In this document: piece after piece, positions 17,192 through 26,030 of the stretch
Numbering within the stretch: position 1 is the stretch's first letter
Layout: each line of letters starts with the position of its first letter
Source of the DNA: Candidatus Anammoximicrobium sp.
GTDB lineage: Bacteria > Planctomycetota > Planctomycetia > Pirellulales > Pirellulaceae
Direction: 5' to 3'
NCBI GenBank assembly: GCA_012515235.1
Contig: JAAYYU010000006.1
Location: forward strand, 1-48,544
Length of the DNA stretch: 48,544 nucleotides
Program-made: the position numbers and the translations under genes
Notes under the pieces: generated by a model
Seen by the model: only the letters and a program-made list of their open reading frames with translations
Databases searched by the model: none
What the model was told of the DNA's origin: nothing

Positions 17192-18946
17192 GTGGGATAT
17201 CCCTGGCTGCGATTGAAGTGGTTGGTGCTGAGCGGCTACCTGTTCGCTTGGGTGCCCTGGTTCATGCTGCTTGCCCGAAGGAGCCATCAAGCGGAAATCC
17301 TGGGACGGTGGTCGCTGCGCAGCTTTGCGGTTCTGGTGGCCGCCAGCCTGGGCTTGGCCTTGGCGACCTGCGGCGTAGGATGGGCTTGTTTCCGGCGATC
17401 CGGCTCGGCGGACGTGCTGGAGCGGGCCTTGCACAGGGTCCGCAGTTCGCGACTGGGGCGACTGGCGGCCCTGGCGGCCGCACCGATCATCTGGCTGATT
17501 CCCGTCGTGTACCTGGCCCGGCTGGCCACGCCCTTGTCGCCGACGATCCTGGCAAGTCTGCTGGCTGCGGCCGGCATGGTGCTGGCGTGGGAATTGGCGC
17601 TGGTGCTGTCCGAACGCCCGGAGCGTGAGCAGCGCGATCTGCTGAAAAAGGGATGCCTGTTTTCGATTTCGTTGCTGGTGTCGCTGGTCGGGATCGAGAT
17701 TGCGGGCCGGGCGTCGGGAATCCATCAGTTCGCCTGGTGGGATCTGAATCCGCCGGGGTTGAACGTGCGTTTTCACACGCAGGACTTCGATGTGCGGGTC
17801 GTCACGAACCGTCAGGGCCTCCGGGAGTCCGAGACCGTGCCGCTGGCGCCGGGGGCCGAGAGCCGGGTTGTCGTCGTGGGCGACTCGATGACCTTTGGCT
17901 GGGGGGTGCTTGACGAGGCAACCTATGCCCGCCAGACGGAGATCCTGCTTCGGGAGCGATACGGGTTGGAGCGCGTCCGGGTGATCAACATGGGCCGGCC
18001 CGGCGCCTGTCCCCGAGACTATCTGCGTTATGTCCGCCGATACGCGCTCCAATTCCAACCGCGTCTGATCGTCGTTGCCTTTCTGGTGGGAAACGATTGC
18101 CCGATTGTTCCGCCCGCCAGGCTGCGCAGCGAGGCCGACTTTCGCCGAGCGTTGGACGAACACCTGGCAGCGGCCGCGACGCCGGCTGCGGAGCGTTGGC
18201 TGTCCCAGTCCTTTGTGGCCAGCCTGTTGTACGCCGGCGCCTACCGCCGTCTGGCCGGCTCCTCCGGACGGCAGGGCGAAGGCCTTCGCGGGCCTCTCTT
18301 CGGCGAGCCGAATCCTTTGGATCCGCAGCAGGTCCGGCACGATCTTGGCCAGGCCCCCGATCCGCAGCGTTCCCGGCAGCAGTACGCCCGCCTGCAACGG
18401 GACGGCTGGATCGAGCGAGGCTTGAACTGGCAAGTCAATCCGTGGCTGGTTCACTCGGCCATTGTGCACCCCAGCGGGCCGGCGGACGCGCTGGTAGTCC
18501 GCGAGCCGACACGGCGCGCCATGGAACAGGAATGGCAACTGTGCGAGGCCGTGCTGTTGGAGTGCCGTGCCGCAGCCGCTGCGGCGCGCGCCGAACTTTT
18601 GATACTCGCCGTCCCGTCGGCGCAGGCCGTCGCGCCGCAGTCGCTGGAGTTCCTGCGCCAATTGGGCTGCGAAGTGGACGACCAGATGCTCCGCACGCGC
18701 ACGGTCAACGACTGGCTGGCCGGCTTTGCCGTGCGCTTTGGGATTCCTTGTGTGGACCCGATCGAGACGTTTCGCCAAGCGGCGGCGCAAGGCCAATCGC
18801 TGTACTTCGAAACCGACGACCACTGGAACGCCAACGGGCATCGCTTGCTGGCCGAGGTGTTGGCCGCCGCGCTGGCTTCCCCACCGTCCGCGAGCCGCCT
18901 TGCCGGACCTTCAGGCCGCGACTATACTCCGCGCGACGGACAATGA
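17192..18946 (+). CDS. Membrane-anchored SGNH hydrolase-type protein
   Basis: Protein of 584 residues with about five N-terminal transmembrane helices (residues about 10-180), then a catalytic SGNH/GDSL domain: VVVVGDSMTFGWGV gives the nucleophilic Ser (block I, near residue 231), MGRPGACPRDYL block II Gly, FLVGNDCPI block III Asn, and DDHWNANGHRLL (about residue 543) the Asp-His pair. The layout recalls membrane SGNH proteins that acetylate or deacetylate exported polysaccharides. The GTG at 17192 follows AGGAGG at about 11 bases. It begins a plus-strand run with an aldo/keto reductase and a methyltransferase. The acyl substrate is not predictable. Confidence 0.8.
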   Translation: MGYPWLRLKWLVLSGYLFAWVPWFMLLARRSHQAEILGRWSLRSFAVLVAASLGLALATCGVGWACFRRSGSADVLERALHRVRSSRLGRLAALAAAPIIWLIPVVYLARLATPLSPTILASLLAAAGMVLAWELALVLSERPEREQRDLLKKGCLFSISLLVSLVGIEIAGRASGIHQFAWWDLNPPGLNVRFHTQDFDVRVVTNRQGLRESETVPLAPGAESRVVVVGDSMTFGWGVLDEATYARQTEILLRERYGLERVRVINMGRPGACPRDYLRYVRRYALQFQPRLIVVAFLVGNDCPIVPPARLRSEADFRRALDEHLAAAATPAAERWLSQSFVASLLYAGAYRRLAGSSGRQGEGLRGPLFGEPNPLDPQQVRHDLGQAPDPQRSRQQYARLQRDGWIERGLNWQVNPWLVHSAIVHPSGPADALVVREPTRRAMEQEWQLCEAVLLECRAAAAAARAELLILAVPSAQAVAPQSLEFLRQLGCEVDDQMLRTRTVNDWLAGFAVRFGIPCVDPIETFRQAAAQGQSLYFETDDHWNANGHRLLAEVLAAALASPPSASRLAGPSGRDYTPRDGQ

Positions 18947-18980
18947 AGCCTGAGTGTGGGGCCAAGCTTGGCGGCGAAAC

Positions 18981-19910
18981 ATGCGTACCCGGCCTTTCGG
19001 GAAAACCGGCAGCGACGTGAGCGTGGTAGGGTGCGGCGTCATGGCGTTGTCGCTGGCGGGGCGGCCGCCGGAAGCCCAGTCGCTGCAGATCCTCCGGCGT
19101 CTGCTTCAGGAAGGCGTCCGCTTTTTCGACACGGCGGACACGTACGGCCTGGGGCCTGGCGAGTTGCACCACAACGAGCGGCTGGTCGCCAAAGCCGTCG
19201 CCGAGCAGCCGCCGGCGCAGGTGTGGGTGGCCACCAAGGGCGGCACGGTACGGAGCGCCGCGGGGGAATGGCAAATCGACGGCGCGCCGGAACGGTTGTA
19301 TCGGGCGATCTGCGAAAGTTACGAGGCCTTGGGCGGCAAGGTCCCGATTCCCTTATGGCAGCATCATTGGCCGGATCCGCGGTATGCCATCCGGGCGATG
19401 CTGCAGCCCGTGCGACGCGCGGTGGACGAGGGGCTCGTGCGTTTTGTCGGTGTCGGCAATTACTCCCTCGACCAGATCCGGCAAGCACGGGACGTGGTGG
19501 ATATCGTTTCGGTCCAGAACCAGTACAATCTTTGGCACCGGGAAGCGGAACAGGACGGCATCCTGGCGTACTGTGAGGAACACGCCCTGGTGTTCCTGCC
19601 GTGGCGACCGCTGGGCGGACTTGGACTGGCGCATCGGTTGGACGAAATCCCCGCCGTCGCCAAGCTGGCCGCCGAGCGGGAGGTCAGCCCGCAGCGGTTA
19701 CTGATCGCCTGGCAGTTGGCCAAGTCGCCGTGTATTCTGCCGATTCCCGGAGCGCGCCGACTGGACCATCTGCTGGACTGCCTGGCGGCCGCAACGTTGA
19801 CTTTGGACCGCCGGGAAGTTGCTCGGCTGGATGCGCTTACTCCCGCCGATCTGCCCCGGCGTGCGCGGAGTTCGGCCTGGGAGCAAAGGCCCCCGCTGGC
19901 GTCCCGCTGA
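18981..19910 (+). CDS. Aldo/keto reductase
   Basis: TIM-barrel NADPH-type reductase of 309 residues. The tetrad signature is visible: FFDTADTYGLGPGEL (catalytic Asp/Tyr), VWVATKGG (catalytic Lys) and PLWQHHWPD (His), followed by GVGNYSLDQI and LLIAWQLAKSPCILPIPGA, as in the bacterial 'Tas/YghZ-like' families. It probably reduces a sugar aldehyde or ketone to an alcohol. I use the ATG at 18981; the alternative at 18954 (GTG) gives 9 extra residues without similarity. It is 34 bases after the SGNH gene and 127 before the methyltransferase, on the same strand, so the three may be one operon in the glycan island. Confidence 0.88.
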   Translation: MRTRPFGKTGSDVSVVGCGVMALSLAGRPPEAQSLQILRRLLQEGVRFFDTADTYGLGPGELHHNERLVAKAVAEQPPAQVWVATKGGTVRSAAGEWQIDGAPERLYRAICESYEALGGKVPIPLWQHHWPDPRYAIRAMLQPVRRAVDEGLVRFVGVGNYSLDQIRQARDVVDIVSVQNQYNLWHREAEQDGILAYCEEHALVFLPWRPLGGLGLAHRLDEIPAVAKLAAEREVSPQRLLIAWQLAKSPCILPIPGARRLDHLLDCLAAATLTLDRREVARLDALTPADLPRRARSSAWEQRPPLASR

Positions 19911-20037
19911 ACGCCGGTCGGACGGCAGCGGTGACGGGGGCCTGTTCCCGCCGCGGACCGGGCGACAGGAGGGCGAAAGCCGTGTTTCGCCCGCAGTTGC
20001 TGAACGTGGAAGTCACAATCAAGGAGTCCTCTACGCC

Positions 20038-21321
20038 ATGTCCACCTATCCCCGCCATCGCACGACGTGCCGTCTTTGTGATTCTGGGCAGTTGGAGTTG
20101 GTCGTGCCGATGACGCCGACGCCGTTGGCCGACGCCTATGTGCCGCGGGAGCAACTGGCGGAGATCCAGCCGTGTTTTCCTCTGGACCTGTATCAATGCC
20201 GCGCCTGCGGCCACGTTCAATTGCTGGACGTGGTGGATCCCCGCCTGTTGTTCGGCCAGTACAGCTACTTCAGCGGACGATCCGGCGGCCTGGTGCGGCA
20301 CTTCCAGCAGTATGCCGAAAGCGTTCTCCAGAAAACGGTGCCGGCCGCCGGTTCGCTGGTCGTGGACATCGGCAGCAATGACGGCTGCTTCTTGCGGTTC
20401 TTCCAGGAGCGGGGACTGCGCGTGTTGGGGATCGATCCGGCGCAGAACGTCGCCCGGGCGGCCAACGAGGCGGGGATCGAAACGCTGGCGGAATTCTTCG
20501 ACGGGGCGCTGGCGGAACGCCTTGCACGGGAACGCGGCCGCGCACAGATCGTCGCCGCCAACAACGTGTTTGCGCACACGGATGAGATGGCGGAAATGGC
20601 CGACGCCGTGCAGACGCTGCTGGCCGACGAGGGAGTCTTCGTGTTCGAGGTCTCGTACCTGCTGGACGTCATCGACCACCTGCTGCTGGGGACGATTTTT
20701 CACGAGCATTTGTGCTATCACTCGGTCACGCCGCTGGACGCGTTCCTGCGCCGTCACGGGATGGAGTTGATCGACGTCCAGCGGGTGACGATCCAGGGAG
20801 GCTCGCTGATCGGCACCGCGCAGCGAGTGGGCGGCCCGCGGAAAAGCACTCCGGCCGTGGCGGAACTCAAAGCCCTGGAGGATCGTCGCGCCATGCACGA
20901 TCCGGCCACGCTGAAGGCCTTTTCGGGACGGATCGAAGCCGTGAGGTCGGACGTCTCCTCGCTGCTGCGGCGCCTGCAAGACGAAGGCCGCGTGCTGGCC
21001 GGCTTCGGCGCTGCCCGCGGCGGCACCCTGCTGATCTATCACTTCGGCTTGGGCAACAGGCTCCGCTTTATCGTGGATGACAGTCCCGACAAACAAGGCT
21101 TGTACAGTCCAGGCTTTCACATTCCGGTGCTCCCCACCGCGGCCTTGTACGAGCAGCGGCCGGATGATGCGTTCATCCTGGCCTGGGTGCATTCGCGGTC
21201 GATCATCCAGAATCATCGCCGGTATCTCGACGCCGGGGGCCGCTTCATCACCTGCTTTCCCCAGATCGAGATCGTCACGCGCGATTCGCCGCCGCCAGAT
21301 CCGCACGCAGCCGTTCCATGA
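20038..21321 (+). CDS. SAM-dependent sugar C-methyltransferase-like protein
   Basis: Three-domain methyltransferase of 427 residues, of the TylC3/NovU-like family that puts a methyl on a carbon of an NDP-4-keto sugar. An N-terminal zinc ribbon (CRLCDSGQLE..., then QCRACGHVQLLDVVD), the SAM-binding core LVVDIGSNDGCFLRFF and the C-terminal domain with IQGGSLIGTAQ and GFGAARGGTLLIYH are in the usual order. The ATG at 20038 follows AAGGAG at 20021-20026. The 3' end overlaps the convergent cupin gene by 47 bases (21275-21321). Two such C-methyltransferases occur within 3 kb, this one and that at 22532-23827, which implies at least two C-methyl branches in the sugar. Confidence 0.87.
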   Translation: MSTYPRHRTTCRLCDSGQLELVVPMTPTPLADAYVPREQLAEIQPCFPLDLYQCRACGHVQLLDVVDPRLLFGQYSYFSGRSGGLVRHFQQYAESVLQKTVPAAGSLVVDIGSNDGCFLRFFQERGLRVLGIDPAQNVARAANEAGIETLAEFFDGALAERLARERGRAQIVAANNVFAHTDEMAEMADAVQTLLADEGVFVFEVSYLLDVIDHLLLGTIFHEHLCYHSVTPLDAFLRRHGMELIDVQRVTIQGGSLIGTAQRVGGPRKSTPAVAELKALEDRRAMHDPATLKAFSGRIEAVRSDVSSLLRRLQDEGRVLAGFGAARGGTLLIYHFGLGNRLRFIVDDSPDKQGLYSPGFHIPVLPTAALYEQRPDDAFILAWVHSRSIIQNHRRYLDAGGRFITCFPQIEIVTRDSPPPDPHAAVP

Positions 21322-21832
21322 ACGCGGCCGCGGACGGAGCGTCCGCGGGGGCCCAGGGCGCGAACTCGGTCAGCGCCCGGTCGAGCGGCCCGAGCGTCGT
21401 TTCGTGAAAGGTCAGGAAATCCGTCTTCAGGACGTACGTGTGGTAGACGGGCTCTGCGAGCCGCACGAAGAACGCCTTGCCGCCGCCGCAGTCGCTCAAC
21501 GGCAGCACCTTGCGGACGCCGCCTTGCTCGTCGAACAGCACGAGATCGCCGGCGCCCCGGATGATGTGGGCCGATTCGGGCCGTTGATGCCGGTGCGGCC
21601 GGACGTACGACGTGCGGGCCAGGCAAATTACCATTTCGTGCAGCCAGGCCTCAGGGTCCGGATGGGCGCATAAGCGGGCGCGGCCGCGGGAACTGACGCG
21701 GGCCTTGTCCTCCAGCCACCGCAGTTCCTCGTCCGACACCGCCACCGGCCAACGGGTCGTGTAAAACACATCCGGACCGACCTCCTGCCACTGCGCCATA
21801 GTCCACCTGCTGCGCCGCCCGCCGCGCTTCAT
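21275..21832 (-). CDS. WbuC-like cupin metalloprotein
   Basis: Protein of 185 residues with the beta-barrel cupin fold: SYVRPHRHQRPESAHIIRG carries the first histidine metal motif (HxH...E) and FHETTLGPL with VYHTYVLKTD completes the barrel. WbuC-family proteins are encoded in O-antigen loci and thought to modify or regulate surface glycans; enzymatic proof is limited. The ATG at 21832 overlaps the upstream stop as ATGA, which decides the start over a later ATG at 21799. It is the last gene of the 11-gene minus-strand sugar operon. The last 47 bases overlap the convergent C-methyltransferase. Confidence 0.8.
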   Translation of the reverse strand: MKRGGRRSRWTMAQWQEVGPDVFYTTRWPVAVSDEELRWLEDKARVSSRGRARLCAHPDPEAWLHEMVICLARTSYVRPHRHQRPESAHIIRGAGDLVLFDEQGGVRKVLPLSDCGGGKAFFVRLAEPVYHTYVLKTDFLTFHETTLGPLDRALTEFAPWAPADAPSAAAFMERLRADLAAANRA

Positions 21833-22491
21833 TCAAAGAAAATGTAGCCCCAATCTCCCGTGTAGCCCGCGTGCTCGAACAGCCACTCCCATTCGCGCGT
21901 CGAAAGGAACGCGCGGCAGGTCAGCTGCCAGTACAACAGGTTCACTTTTTCGCGTTCGTTGCGATACGATTCGACGGTGATGTGCTTGGCCTGCCGGCCG
22001 ACGCGCTCGATCTCCCGGAGCGCCGACCAGAGTTCGTAATTGAACAGGTTGTGCAACGCATTGATGGAGAACACCAGGTCAAACGCCTGGTCCTCCCAAG
22101 GGAGCTGCGCTGCCGTGCCCAGCACCAGGTGCGGACGGATTTCTTCTTTGGCGTGCTCCAAGGCATACCGCGAGATGTCGATTCCCGCCACGGTCGCCCG
22201 CGGCAGCACCTGGGTGAATTCGTACAGCAGGAACCCCTTCCCGCAGCCGACGTCCAGGATTCGGGCGTCCTCCGCCAATTGATAGTGGCGGACCATGGCC
22301 TCCGCCACCGGCCGCCAGCGGCCGTCGTACCGGTACCCGCCGTAACCCAAATGACGCTCGCCGTCCCAGTAGTCCCGGTCCCATCGCAAGGCGAGCTCCG
22401 CACACGACGCCTTGTCGTGGGAGTTCACGCGGCCCAAGTAGTCGCGAGCCGTCGCCTTGTGCAGGCGGGTCACAAAATCAACATTCGCCAT
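21829..22491 (-). CDS. Class I SAM-dependent methyltransferase
   Basis: Protein of 220 residues with the Rossmann methyltransferase core: ARILDVGCGKGFLLYEFTQV (SAM-binding glycine loop), VAGIDISRYALEHAKEEI and FDLVFSINALHNL. The substrate is not visible; its place between a sugar C-methyltransferase and a WbuC cupin suggests methylation of a sugar or glycolipid in the same pathway. ATG 22491 follows AAGGAGCACGCCG; 18 further residues upstream lack support. The stop overlaps the cupin start (ATGA), indicating one transcript. Confidence 0.88.
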   Translation of the reverse strand: MANVDFVTRLHKATARDYLGRVNSHDKASCAELALRWDRDYWDGERHLGYGGYRYDGRWRPVAEAMVRHYQLAEDARILDVGCGKGFLLYEFTQVLPRATVAGIDISRYALEHAKEEIRPHLVLGTAAQLPWEDQAFDLVFSINALHNLFNYELWSALREIERVGRQAKHITVESYRNEREKVNLLYWQLTCRAFLSTREWEWLFEHAGYTGDWGYIFFE

Positions 22492-22531
22492 CGGCGTGCT
22501 CCTTGCGTTGTTGCCCAGCTCGCCGCGAGGG

Positions 22532-23827
22532 TCACGGCAAGCCAATATCGCTGCCCGGAAAAATCGAAACCAGCCGGCCGCCGGATTCCAGAAACCGCCG
22601 GTGACGCTCCCGCACCCGGCGTTCGCTTTCGGGAGCCACGGACATCAGGCACAGCCCGACCGGTCGCGCGTACAAGGCCTCCGACGGACAGACCGGCAGA
22701 TGCGAGCCGGGCAGGTACGATCCGCACTTGGCGGGATCGTCATCGATCACGAAATCGATCACGCCGCGGAGGTCCAGCAGGTTGACGAACATGATCGCCA
22801 GGTGGCCTGCGCCCAGCAGGGCGACCTGACGGCCTGCCGTGCGCTCCGCGGCGCACGCCCGCAGCCAGGCCTGTCGGGCGGCGGGCAAGTGAGCCGCATA
22901 GTGACGCCCCTGCGTCAGCTCTGCCTGAACAACGCCCGCTTCGACGCTCCCTCCGCCGGCCCGCTCCGCCGCCTGAGAGCCTGTGGAAAAAGGGGGACAG
23001 GCACCTCGCGGCGGCGGCGTTCCCTGGGTTTCTCCAACGCAACTCGGAGCCAGTCCCTTTTCTTCAACAGGCTGCTGAGTGACACCGACCAGCAGTCCCT
23101 CCGCTCCGGAAGGATACTCGAAGACGGCATGCACCTGGAGTCCTAAGCGGACCAGAACCGCGGCAAAGGTCGCCTTCGTGAAGTACACCACGTGCTCCTC
23201 CCAGAGCGTGCTGTAATCCCCGCCTCGCAGGCTGACCGCGAAGTCCGGCACCTCGAAGATCAAATAGCCGTTCGCGGCCCCAACGCCCCGAAGTCCTGCG
23301 ACAAATGCCGGCAGGTCGTGCGCGTGCTCCAGCAGGTGACGGGCGATCACCACCTGATACCGTCCCCGGTGCTCCGCGAGGTCGCTCAAAACGCCGGCAC
23401 TGATCCGCTCCTGAACGGTCTCGATCCCCGCCGTTGCCTCCCGGATGCCCAGATCGCGGCGGATGTCCAGACAAACGGCGTTGCGATAGCCGCACTGCCG
23501 CAGCCGCGCGATCAAGGAGGTCTCCTTGTACGTCAGCCCGCAGATGTCCGCGTCCCGCGTGACGCCCGGCAGCGCCGCGATCCGCGGTGCGACCTGATCC
23601 AGATGCCACTCCGGCTCGTTGTACACGACGGGCCGGGGCGGCTTCAGAACTGCGGCCGAGACGGGCTCGTCCAACTGCAGCAGACCGCACGCCGGGCATT
23701 GGCCCAGCCGCAGCGGATGCCGCAACTCCACCGCCGCCGGCTCCGGCAGGAGACGGTTGCAGAGCGGCTGCGGACCGAAATCCAGCAGCAAGTCGAGCGG
23801 CTGTCGGCAACTGCGGCACGGCGCCAT
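22532..23827 (-). CDS. Second sugar C-methyltransferase-like protein with inserted repeat
   Basis: Protein of 431 residues related to the TylC3/NovU-type family, with the N-terminal zinc ribbon (CRSCRQPLDLLLDFGPQPL and GQCPACGLLQLDEPV), a methyltransferase core that is degenerate at the SAM glycine loop (DADICGLTYKETSLIARL instead of GxGxG), and a C-terminal Rossmann-like domain (GAGHLAIMFVNLLDL, VIDDDPAKCGSYLPGS). The weak SAM loop makes true methyltransferase activity doubtful. Between the two domains, residues about 252-284 are translated from a 96-bp palindromic element (22978-23073) inserted in frame. ATG 23827 follows GAGGATTT. It sits 24 bases after the dehydratase-like gene in the operon. 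Confidence 0.82.
   Translation of the reverse strand: MAPCRSCRQPLDLLLDFGPQPLCNRLLPEPAAVELRHPLRLGQCPACGLLQLDEPVSAAVLKPPRPVVYNEPEWHLDQVAPRIAALPGVTRDADICGLTYKETSLIARLRQCGYRNAVCLDIRRDLGIREATAGIETVQERISAGVLSDLAEHRGRYQVVIARHLLEHAHDLPAFVAGLRGVGAANGYLIFEVPDFAVSLRGGDYSTLWEEHVVYFTKATFAAVLVRLGLQVHAVFEYPSGAEGLLVGVTQQPVEEKGLAPSCVGETQGTPPPRGACPPFSTGSQAAERAGGGSVEAGVVQAELTQGRHYAAHLPAARQAWLRACAAERTAGRQVALLGAGHLAIMFVNLLDLRGVIDFVIDDDPAKCGSYLPGSHLPVCPSEALYARPVGLCLMSVAPESERRVRERHRRFLESGGRLVSIFPGSDIGLP
22978..23073. repeat. Family 2 palindromic element, copy A, inside a gene
   Basis: An imperfect inverted repeat with arms AGCCTGTGGAAAAAGGGGG and, on the other side, CCCTTTTCTTCAACAGGCT. The unit is exactly 96 bases (32 codons), so the host methyltransferase frame survives; the arms and core (CACCTCGCGG, TGGCTCCGA in reverse) are shared with the copy at 32524-32647. 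Confidence 0.75.
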
Positions 23828-23851
23828 GAAATCCTCACGGACGGTGTTGAC

Positions 23852-24853
23852 TCACGGACGGTGTTGATAATCAAGCGGCTGGCTCTGGATCTCGCCCCAA
23901 TACTCGTCAACCCAGCGGATCACTCCGTCGATCCCGTCGGCGAAGCGGATCTGCGGGCTCCAGCCGAGTTCCCCGCGGGCGCGGGTCGAATCGATCACGT
24001 ACGCCGCGTCCTGGCCCGGCCGCTCGTCCACGGCGGTCACCACGTCGGCCAGGGTCTTCCCCAGCCGCTGGGCGATGGCCTGCACCACGTCGCGAACCGC
24101 GATGCCGCCGTCCGGAGACAGATGGTAGATCGCGCCCAAGGCCCCGCGTTGGAGGATCGCCAACTCGCCCCGCGACACGTCCCGCACGTGAATATAGGAT
24201 TTGACGGCGACGCCGCCGCCGTGCAGCGGAATGCGGTTGCCCAAGCGGATGTAAATCGCCGAGCGCGGGATGATCTTGAACAGCTGTTGCCGCGCCCCGT
24301 ACACGTTGGTCGCACGCACGGTCAGCAGCGGAAAGCCGAACTGGCGCCGATAGGTCTCCAGCAACAGGTCGGCAGCCGCCTTGGACGCGGCATAGGGCGT
24401 GCTGGGATTCAGGGGCGCCGACTCCGTCACCCGGCCGACGCAGGTGCCGTAGACTTCCGGAGACGAGACGTGCAGATAACGCTCCAAGTAATCCCGCCTC
24501 CGCAAGTGGTTGACGAGTTGGGCCAGGGCTACCGTGTTCGTCGCAAACCAGTGCTCCGGACGCTCCCAACTCGGCGCGACCTCGCTTTGCGCGGCAAAGT
24601 TGACCAGCCACGCCGGACGCTCCGCGTCCAGCAGATCCAACAACTGCGGCATCTGCTGATTCAAATTCAACTGGACGTAACGATAGGCGCTCAGATCGGT
24701 CCGTTTCCGGTAACGCAGGAACAGGGCGGAACGTTCCGGCGAGCGGCTGACCCCCAGGACTTGATTCCGCGGCTCGTCCAACAGCAGGTCGACGAAGTCC
24801 TGGCCCGAAAACGAATTGGCGCCGAGCACGACAATTTTGCGGATCGCGGCCAT
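23852..24853 (-). CDS. NAD-dependent 4,6-dehydratase/epimerase-like protein
   Basis: Extended short-chain dehydrogenase of 333 residues, closest in appearance to GDP-mannose/dTDP-glucose 4,6-dehydratases. The NAD loop is VVLGANSFSGQDFVDLLL, the catalytic Ser precedes VYG in YLHVSSPEVYG, and the catalytic Tyr-Lys pair is in STPYAASKAAADLLL. SYIHVRDVSRGELAIL is a typical dehydratase feature. The standard GxxGxxG glycine loop is altered to GANSFSG. The product would be a 4-keto-6-deoxy sugar, the right kind of substrate for the C-methyltransferases. ATG 24853 has AAGGA about 10 bases upstream, and the gene begins 13 bases after the APH-like gene ends. Confidence 0.85.
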   Translation of the reverse strand: MAAIRKIVVLGANSFSGQDFVDLLLDEPRNQVLGVSRSPERSALFLRYRKRTDLSAYRYVQLNLNQQMPQLLDLLDAERPAWLVNFAAQSEVAPSWERPEHWFATNTVALAQLVNHLRRRDYLERYLHVSSPEVYGTCVGRVTESAPLNPSTPYAASKAAADLLLETYRRQFGFPLLTVRATNVYGARQQLFKIIPRSAIYIRLGNRIPLHGGGVAVKSYIHVRDVSRGELAILQRGALGAIYHLSPDGGIAVRDVVQAIAQRLGKTLADVVTAVDERPGQDAAYVIDSTRARGELGWSPQIRFADGIDGVIRWVDEYWGEIQSQPLDYQHRP

Positions 24854-24866
24854 GAGGTGCGTGTCC

Positions 24867-26030
24867 TTACCGTCTTACTTCCCGTCTTTCTTCCCGTCTT
24901 TCTTCCGGTCTTTCTTCCGGTCTTTCCGCCGTCGTTGCTGACGGTCGTTCGCGCAACTCGTTCAGCAGACGCTGCGCCTTGCGAAACTGTAGTTCCGGTT
25001 GCCGTGCGGGACGCTGGTTCGCAGCGCTGAACCGGCGGCGCGCCTGTCCCAGCGGCAAAAACTCGTTCAGCACGATACAACACCATTTGACGCGGTACAC
25101 CGGGAACAACGCGTCGATGCGCTGCCGCACGCGCTCCGGTTCCGGCAGGCGGGACACGATACCATGACAGAACAGCGGGAACAACGCCAACGGTACGGGA
25201 ACCTCGACCTGGCAAAAGAAATCGCACACCAGCTTGGCCGGGTCGTCCCAGCCGGCATACTCGAAATCGAAAAACCGGAGCTGGCCGCGGCGGTCCAACA
25301 ACGCATTGTGGAAGCCGAAATCCGACGGCGACAGGACGCGATCGGCGGCGCCCAGTTCCTCCTGCGGCGCGATCCCCAACGCCCGGCACTGAACCAGGAC
25401 TTGCTCTTGCGTCGCTTCCCAACAAGGAGCCAGTTCCTCGCACGCGAACCGCCGCACGTCGCGCTGCAGTTCCGATTCCGCGTCGAGAGCCTGCAAGCGG
25501 CGGATCCGCCGGTCGACACAGGCCAAGTGCTGGCGGATGCTGAAACAGGACTCGGCGGCCGCCGGCAAGGCTTCGGCAGCCGGGGCTCCCTGCGCGTCCT
25601 GCAACTGCCGGCAGAACCGGACCGTTTGCCCGATCAGCCCATCGTCGATCTCCGCGGCAGAGACAACCCGGCCGGCGATGAATTCAAACAGCGCCAACCG
25701 CTGCTCCGCGCAGCTGGCCAGAAGCTGCGGCGCGGCGCCGATGCCGTGCTCCCGTGCAAAACAGCAAAAGGCGGTCTCGGCAGCAAAGCGGTCCCGGTCG
25801 TCAGCCGGATGCGTGAAATACTGCTTCAGCAAAAACGTGCCCGCGGGCACGTCGACGCGGAACACAGCGTTGTTGGCCCCGCCAGCCAAAGGCGCGATGC
25901 AGCCCGGCTCGCCAGCAGATGCCCCGCGCCGGTCAGCGCCGGCAGGCCACAAGCCGTGCCGCGTCAGGAACGCTTGCAGGATCGCCCTGGGCGGCTCGAC
26001 AGGTTCAGTGGTTGTTGCTGGCCCGTTCAC
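24867..26030 (-). CDS. APH-family phosphotransferase
   Basis: Kinase-like protein of 387 residues of the aminoglycoside phosphotransferase/choline kinase fold. The N-lobe ANNAVFRVDVPAGTFLLKQY gives the glycine loop and Lys (about residue 65), the catalytic loop is SPSDFGFHNALLDRRG (Asp, Asn), and LRFFDFEYAGWDDPAKL is the metal-binding DFE segment. It probably phosphorylates a sugar in this operon, not an antibiotic. The GTG start at 26030 overlaps the preceding HAD gene stop (GTGA), which decides it. The 3' end runs into a 12-bp tandem repeat giving an arginine/glutamate-rich tail (EERPEERPEERREERR). Confidence 0.85.
   Translation of the reverse strand: MNGPATTTEPVEPPRAILQAFLTRHGLWPAGADRRGASAGEPGCIAPLAGGANNAVFRVDVPAGTFLLKQYFTHPADDRDRFAAETAFCCFAREHGIGAAPQLLASCAEQRLALFEFIAGRVVSAAEIDDGLIGQTVRFCRQLQDAQGAPAAEALPAAAESCFSIRQHLACVDRRIRRLQALDAESELQRDVRRFACEELAPCWEATQEQVLVQCRALGIAPQEELGAADRVLSPSDFGFHNALLDRRGQLRFFDFEYAGWDDPAKLVCDFFCQVEVPVPLALFPLFCHGIVSRLPEPERVRQRIDALFPVYRVKWCCIVLNEFLPLGQARRRFSAANQRPARQPELQFRKAQRLLNELRERPSATTAERPEERPEERREERREVRR
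24870..24945. repeat. 12-bp microsatellite at the 3' end of the kinase gene
   Basis: About five units of the form CTTTCTTCCGGT (some with CCCGT instead of CCGGT) in tandem. The units code for the charged C-terminal tail of the APH-like protein. Copy-number slippage here is in frame (12 bases) and could vary tail length. Confidence 0.75.

Noticed and set aside
16688..18841. 717-codon minus-strand frame across the glycosyltransferase and SGNH genes
   Set aside because: It is antisense to the well-supported SGNH gene and out of frame with the glycosyltransferase; composition is unlike a protein.
23192..25030. 612-codon plus-strand frame opposite the dehydratase and methyltransferase genes
   Set aside because: Shadow of well-conserved minus-strand genes; no domain seen.
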